This document shows positions 14,157-17,178 of a stretch of 17,178 nucleotides of DNA, piece after piece; within the stretch, counting starts at the first letter, position 1, and each line of letters starts with the position of its first letter. The notes beneath the pieces are model-generated. The model did no database searches and was not told the DNA's origin. It was given only the letters and a program-made list of their open reading frames with translations. Both the position numbers and the translations under genes were made by a program. This DNA comes from Deferribacterales bacterium UBA4806 (lineage in GTDB: Bacteria > Chrysiogenota > Deferribacteres > Deferribacterales > UBA228). The stretch is taken from assembly GCA_002402635.1 (NCBI GenBank), contig DHGE01000143.1:14099-31276 (forward strand), read 5' to 3'.

Positions 14157-14912
14157 ATGAATTCGACTAATATTATAAAATTCTATCAAAATTTAATTGA
14201 CTCCTTTAAAAATTATACTAATAACAAAATTTCCTTCGATGATAAAGTTTATATTAATTGTAGGGCATTGACAATAGATGAAGCAATTGGTAATCCTGAG
14301 AGAAAAGATTATCCTTTATTACAGGGAAAAGAGGTTTTGTTAGAAGCAGACTATAAGGGCTTTAAAGGACAAGCTTACACTGATAAACCTTCTAATTTCA
14401 ACGGTTCAATAAAAGAAATATTAAACTTAGATATCAACAAGGAAACTAGTAGGGCTATTTTAATTGCAACTATTAATGCTGTACTCAGATCCCTTAATAA
14501 TGAAATAAAAACTAAACATTGTAAAGATGAAGAACCTACAGAATGCGCTCACAACATCTGTAATTTTTTGCTGAATAAGGGTTATAAAAAGATTTTGATG
14601 ATAGGTTTTCAACCAGCAATTGCAGATGCTCTAAAGGAAAAGTTTGAATTAATTGTATTAGACAGAAACAAAGACAACATAGGAAATTATAAAAATGGCA
14701 TTTTAATTTATGATGGTTATAAAAATAGTGACTATTTATACGACAAAGTAGATATTGTACTTGCAACTGGTTCAACACTTGTTAATGGAAGCATAGTCGA
14801 TATAATAGACAAAGCAACAATATATAACAAAGACTTATATTGTTATGGTACAACTATTGCCGGAGCAAGTCTCCTGTTAGGACTTAACAGACTCTGTTTT
14901 AACGCACACTAA
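14157..14912 (+). CDS. DUF4213/DUF364 protein, putative heavy-metal chelation family
   Basis: 251 residues from ATG 14157. The N-terminal part (about 1-95) fits DUF4213 (enolase-like fold: LTIDEAIGNPERKDYPLLQGKEVLLEA), and the rest fits DUF364, with GYKKILMIGFQPAIADALKE and DIVLATGSTLVNGSIVDIID, ending in GTTIAGASLLLGLNRLC. The family is annotated as putative heavy-metal chelation and often accompanies metal or cofactor loci. The frame is open upstream to 14037, but that stretch overlaps the DUF134 gene in another frame and does not match the family, so I use 14157, 13 bases after the DUF134 stop. Its ribosome binding site is weak. Exact function is unknown. Confidence 0.8.
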   Translation: MNSTNIIKFYQNLIDSFKNYTNNKISFDDKVYINCRALTIDEAIGNPERKDYPLLQGKEVLLEADYKGFKGQAYTDKPSNFNGSIKEILNLDINKETSRAILIATINAVLRSLNNEIKTKHCKDEEPTECAHNICNFLLNKGYKKILMIGFQPAIADALKEKFELIVLDRNKDNIGNYKNGILIYDGYKNSDYLYDKVDIVLATGSTLVNGSIVDIIDKATIYNKDLYCYGTTIAGASLLLGLNRLCFNAH

Positions 14913-15056
14913 AAAAAGCAATAATTTAATAAGTTTTAATTAAAAAAATAACCATTCCATGGTGATAAATAACTTAAATAGCAAGGGGACTTCTAAGCTT
15001 AATTAGTAAAAAGTAAATACCTGACGGTAAAATATAAAATATTTATAAATTATCTA

Positions 15057-15085
15057 TCGACATTATGAGTATATGTTATTAATTT
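15057..15085 (+). promoter_or_regulatory. Promoter of the DGTGP/zinc-ribbon gene with spacer operator (copy 3)
   Basis: TCGACA (15057-15062), 17-base spacer TTATGAGTATATGTTAT (15063-15079) and TAATTT (15080-15085). Thirteen or more of the 17 spacer bases match copy 2, at the identical position between the boxes. Predicted start is near 15092, about 50 bases before the ATG at 15143. The rest of the 230-base gap 14913-15142 is AT-rich and shows no clear terminator. Confidence 0.55.
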
Positions 15086-15142
15086 ATATATTAGATATTT
15101 AAGATATCGGTTATCCTACTGAAAAACGTAGAAGGAGCTTAT

Positions 15143-15340
15143 ATGCCTAAAAGAGACGGGACTGGGCCCTCAGGAAAGGGATTTGGTCAGGGGGGGATGA
15201 AAAGGGGTCGAGGAACAGGTTCACAATCACAAGGATACTGTGTTTGTCCTAACTGTGGGACCAGGATTCCTCATCAAGCAGGAATTCCATGCTACAACCT
15301 TAGTTGCCCTAGCTGTAAAGCTAAGATGATAAGGGAATAA
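15143..15340 (+). CDS. Small DGTGP protein with C-terminal zinc ribbon
   Basis: 65 residues. The N-terminal 28 residues (MPKRDGTGPSGKGFGQGG...) share the DUF5320-type start with the gene at 13272. The C-terminal part has Cys33, Cys35, Cys38, Cys50, Cys55 and Cys58 (CVCPNCG ... CYNLSCPSCK), a rubredoxin-like zinc-ribbon or Fe-binding pattern. ATG 15143 follows GAAGGAG. Its promoter shares the operator with the NifX/MinD operon, which argues that it works in the same system. Function is unknown. Confidence 0.75.
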   Translation: MPKRDGTGPSGKGFGQGGMKRGRGTGSQSQGYCVCPNCGTRIPHQAGIPCYNLSCPSCKAKMIRE

Positions 15341-15410
15341 TAATTTCTGTTGTCGGTAAATAAAGAAAGAACGGAGAAACAGTGCTGGGCAACAGTTTAC
15401 TTTTTCTGGT

Positions 15411-15680
15411 ATGAAAATAGAACTTGAACCTAACCTTAATCACTGTATACAAACCCTGGCTAAAAAAGAGTACGAGAAGAGCTTAAGGGAGCTTTTAAAG
15501 ATTGATGAAAATGCAGAGGCTGCTGATAAGATAGAGATTTTACGAATGTTTCTGGAGGATGCAGATTTTAAGAAGCTCAGGAAAGAATATGAACCATATC
15601 TTGTTTCAGGAGAAAAAGTAAGGTTTCTAATATGGTCAGAAAAAGGAAAAATAAAATATGACTTTAAACTAGGAGGATAA
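15411..15680 (+). CDS. Unknown small acidic helical protein
   Basis: 89 residues. I do not recognise the family. Two helical segments are likely (LNHCIQTLAKKEYEKSLRELL and AADKIEILRMFLEDADFKKLRKEYEPYL), followed by a short strand-rich tail (GEKVRFLIWSEKGKIKYDFKLGG). It has one cysteine (Cys12) and no membrane segment. No ribosome binding site stands before ATG 15411; no in-frame ATG, GTG or TTG lies between it and the upstream stop at 15357. The gene is likely real because its end carries the AGGAGG site of the FmdB gene, whose ATG follows three bases after the stop, and codon use matches its neighbours. Confidence 0.6.
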   Translation: MKIELEPNLNHCIQTLAKKEYEKSLRELLKIDENAEAADKIEILRMFLEDADFKKLRKEYEPYLVSGEKVRFLIWSEKGKIKYDFKLGG

Positions 15681-15682
15681 AT

Positions 15683-15919
15683 ATGCCCATTTATGAATAT
15701 AAGTGCAAGAAATGTGATAAAATATCAGAGTTGTTTATCCAAAAACAAGATGAAGTAATTAAGTGCCCTTACTGCGGAAGCAAGGAAATGGAAAAAGTTT
15801 TCTCTTCTTCCTATATAATACACATGGGTTCTTCCTCTCCGAGAAAAACCTGCTGCGGAAGAGAAGAAAGATGCGATAGTCCACCATGCTCAAGTAAAGG
15901 GGTGTGCCGAAAAGAATAA
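15683..15919 (+). CDS. FmdB-family zinc-ribbon protein
   Basis: 78 residues starting MPIYEYKCKKCDKISELFIQ, the typical FmdB/CxxC_CxxC_SSSS zinc ribbon: Cys8, Cys11, Cys28 (CPYCGS) and Cys31, then KVFSSS. The tail is unusually Cys-rich (CCGREERCDSPPCSSKGVCRKE). FmdB-type proteins are small putative regulators or metal-binding accessory proteins; no defined activity can be given. The AGGAGG site is inside the end of the upstream gene, so the two are one transcription unit. Confidence 0.85.
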   Translation: MPIYEYKCKKCDKISELFIQKQDEVIKCPYCGSKEMEKVFSSSYIIHMGSSSPRKTCCGREERCDSPPCSSKGVCRKE

Positions 15920-15946
15920 GAATTACCTTTATAAATATATTCTGGC

Positions 15947-15972
15947 ATCCAGCAACAAGCTCTTGTTTGGAT
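15947..15972 (+). terminator. Weak hairpin after the FmdB gene
   Basis: ATCCA-GC-AACAA (15947-15958) pairs with TTGTT-TGGAT (15963-15972), with a GCTC loop and a two-base bulge. It lies 28 bases after the FmdB stop. The U-tract expected of an intrinsic terminator is missing, so the call is tentative. Confidence 0.25.
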
Positions 15973-16085
15973 ATTGTAGAATAATTGAGGAAATTAATAT
16001 ATACAAGCAACTATAGCTTCAAGGGATAATGATGGATTGAATTTTAATATAAAAGATAACTATATTCTGGAGGCTAAGCGAAAAT

Positions 16086-16955
16086 ATGAAAACATATCTT
16101 GATTGCATTCCCTGCTTTTTCAAACAAGCCCTTGATACAACTCGAATAATGACCTCTGATGAAGTAAAGATAAAAAAAGTCCTGGATGAAATAGGAATAA
16201 TGATCAAAAATCTATCCTTAAATAGTTCTCCTCCAGAGATTGGAAGGCTCATATATGACAAAATATCTGAAATAACTGGAAATCCTGATCCATTCAAGGA
16301 AATAAAAAATATTTATACTGATGCGGCTCTGAAGCTATACCCATATCTAAAGCAAGTAGTAATACAATCTGAGGATAGGCTTTTTATGGCTATAAAGCTT
16401 GCCATTATTGGAAACATAATAGACTTTGGAGCTAAATCTTCCCTTATAAAATCTCCACATGAACTTGATATAGAAAAAGAAGTAAAAGAAACAGTCAAGA
16501 AGGGTTTTAATCTTTTCAGTTATAAGAAATTTAAAAATTATGTCCTCTCTTCTTCTGACATTCTGTATATAGGAGATAATGCTGGAGAAACAGTGTTTGA
16601 TAGAATATTGATAGAGGAGCTAGAAAAGCCGGTAATATATGTAGTAAGGGGAAAACCTGTTATAAATGATGCTACTTACGAAGATGCAGTGAGAGCAGGT
16701 ATAGATAAAGTAGCAACGATATTATCTTCAGGAGTAGATGCTCCAGGAACCATTCTAGCTAGATGCAGTAAAGAATTCAGGAAAAAGTATGATAATGCAC
16801 AGTTAGTGATAAGCAAAGGTCAGGGAAATTATGAAACCCTTTCCGAAGAGAAAAAGCCTATTTTCTACCTATTAAAGGCAAAGTGTCCTGTAATTGCCAA
16901 AGAGATGGAAGTTGAAGTAGGTGACATGGTTCTTAGAGAAGCAAATGGGGTTTAG
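16086..16955 (+). CDS. DUF89 (ARMT1-like) metal-dependent phosphatase-type protein
   Basis: 289 residues. Starts MKTYLDCIPCFFKQALD with a Cys7-x2-Cys10 pair as in bacterial and archaeal DUF89 proteins. The motif GDNAGETVFDRIL near residues 162-174 is the metal-binding signature, followed by VRGKPVINDATYEDA and, near the C-terminus, SKGQGNYETLSE with KCPVIA. DUF89 enzymes are metal-dependent phosphatases proposed to remove damaged phospho-metabolites. ATG 16086 follows CTGGAGG. Linkage to the NifX/FmdB genes is seen; the substrate is unknown. Confidence 0.85.
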   Translation: MKTYLDCIPCFFKQALDTTRIMTSDEVKIKKVLDEIGIMIKNLSLNSSPPEIGRLIYDKISEITGNPDPFKEIKNIYTDAALKLYPYLKQVVIQSEDRLFMAIKLAIIGNIIDFGAKSSLIKSPHELDIEKEVKETVKKGFNLFSYKKFKNYVLSSSDILYIGDNAGETVFDRILIEELEKPVIYVVRGKPVINDATYEDAVRAGIDKVATILSSGVDAPGTILARCSKEFRKKYDNAQLVISKGQGNYETLSEEKKPIFYLLKAKCPVIAKEMEVEVGDMVLREANGV

Positions 16956-16965
16956 AAACATATGG

Positions 16966-16993
16966 TAATAAACTTTTTGTTAAAGTCTTATTA
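16966..16993 (+). terminator. Possible hairpin after the DUF89 gene
   Basis: TAATAAACTTT (16966-16976) pairs with AAAGTcTTATTA (16982-16993) around a TTGTT loop, with one bulged base. It begins 10 bases after the DUF89 stop, a sensible terminator position, but it is AT-rich and lacks a following U-tract. Confidence 0.3.
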
Positions 16994-17134
16994 AAAATTC
17001 CCACCTTAAGTGCCTATATTTTTCCCACTGTAATAAAAATTTTGCTAATAACTTATAAGGTCTTGTAAAAGAAAGACTATAGCAAGCCTTAAAAAATCAC
17101 ACAATCGTACATCAAAAAAAAGTAAAAATATCTA

Positions 17135-17163
17135 TTGAATTTATGAACATATGTTATTAATAT
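17135..17163 (+). promoter_or_regulatory. Promoter with spacer operator (copy 4) for a gene beyond the right edge
   Basis: TTGAAT (17135-17140), 17-base spacer TTATGAACATATGTTAT (17141-17157) and TAATAT (17158-17163). The spacer differs from copy 2 at a single base and contains the exact palindrome AACATATGTT. No coding sequence follows before the window ends at 17178. The rest of the tail 16994-17134 is AT-rich without a recognisable gene. Confidence 0.55.
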
Positions 17164-17178
17164 AATATTACTAAGTGT

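Noticed and set aside
14004..14189. 61-codon minus-strand frame across the DUF134 / DUF364 junction
   Set aside because: No ribosome binding site, overlaps two well-supported plus-strand genes.
16037..16066. TTGAAT-18-TATATT as a promoter for the DUF89 gene
   Set aside because: The start would fall at or inside the GGAGG site at 16069-16073, leaving no usable leader; probably chance in AT-rich DNA.

Overview
The window is strongly AT-rich, with Ile/Lys/Asn-rich proteins, good AGGAGG ribosome binding sites and tight operons. It carries dissimilatory sulfite reductase genes dsrA, dsrB and dsrD, a DsrC/TusE-family gene, dsrM and most of dsrK. DsrD marks the reductive type of the pathway, so the source is most likely an anaerobic sulfate-, sulfite- or sulfur-compound-reducing bacterium. 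Low-GC lineages such as Thermodesulfobium or Thermodesulfovibrio would fit, but the sequence alone does not fix the taxon. No sat, apr or qmo gene is in the window.

Layout. (1) 1-5688, minus strand: dsrA-dsrB-dsrD-dsrC-(RsbRD_N-like gene)-dsrM-dsrK, with dsrK running off the left edge. dsrA is preceded by a promoter buried in a perfect 34-bp palindrome, with a second, similar dyad about 51.5 bp upstream. (2) 5784-10269, minus strand: a CoA-disulfide/persulfide reductase fused to a rhodanese domain, a YeiE-like LysR regulator, a Tat-exported split-Soret-type dihaem cytochrome c and a YeiH-family membrane transporter. This looks like a sulfite and sulfane-sulfur handling module read toward dsrA. 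(3) 10420-13272, minus strand: DUF5320-type small protein, YgaP-like (DUF2892) membrane protein, two MinD-type ATPases with ferredoxin inserts and two NifX/ORP-type cofactor-binding proteins. This resembles the Desulfovibrio orange-protein (ORP) gene set. (4) 13421-16955, plus strand: a second DUF5320-type protein, a DUF134 regulator, a DUF4213/DUF364 protein, a DGTGP/zinc-ribbon protein, an unknown 89-aa protein, an FmdB-type zinc ribbon and a DUF89 protein.

How it may work together. Regions 1 and 2 carry electrons and sulfur: DsrMK to the DsrC-family protein to DsrAB for sulfite reduction, with the persulfide reductase, cytochrome and transporter handling side-products or sulfite. Regions 3 and 4 appear to form one metal/cofactor-protein regulon. 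Four promoters in it (three start genes here, one faces out of the right edge) carry the same short operator, ATGAACATAWGTT, in the -35/-10 spacer, and a related half-site (AACATAA) flanks the promoter of the DUF134 regulator. That regulator appears to be transcribed as a leaderless mRNA.

The main points for follow-up are the shared spacer operator and its possible DUF134 reader, the DsrC homologue that has lost the second redox cysteine (Val101), the long palindromes at the dsrA and persulfide-reductase promoters, and the YeiE-YeiH pair inside a dsr locus. No rRNA, tRNA, CRISPR array or insertion sequence was seen, and no intergenic stretch exceeds 300 bases.
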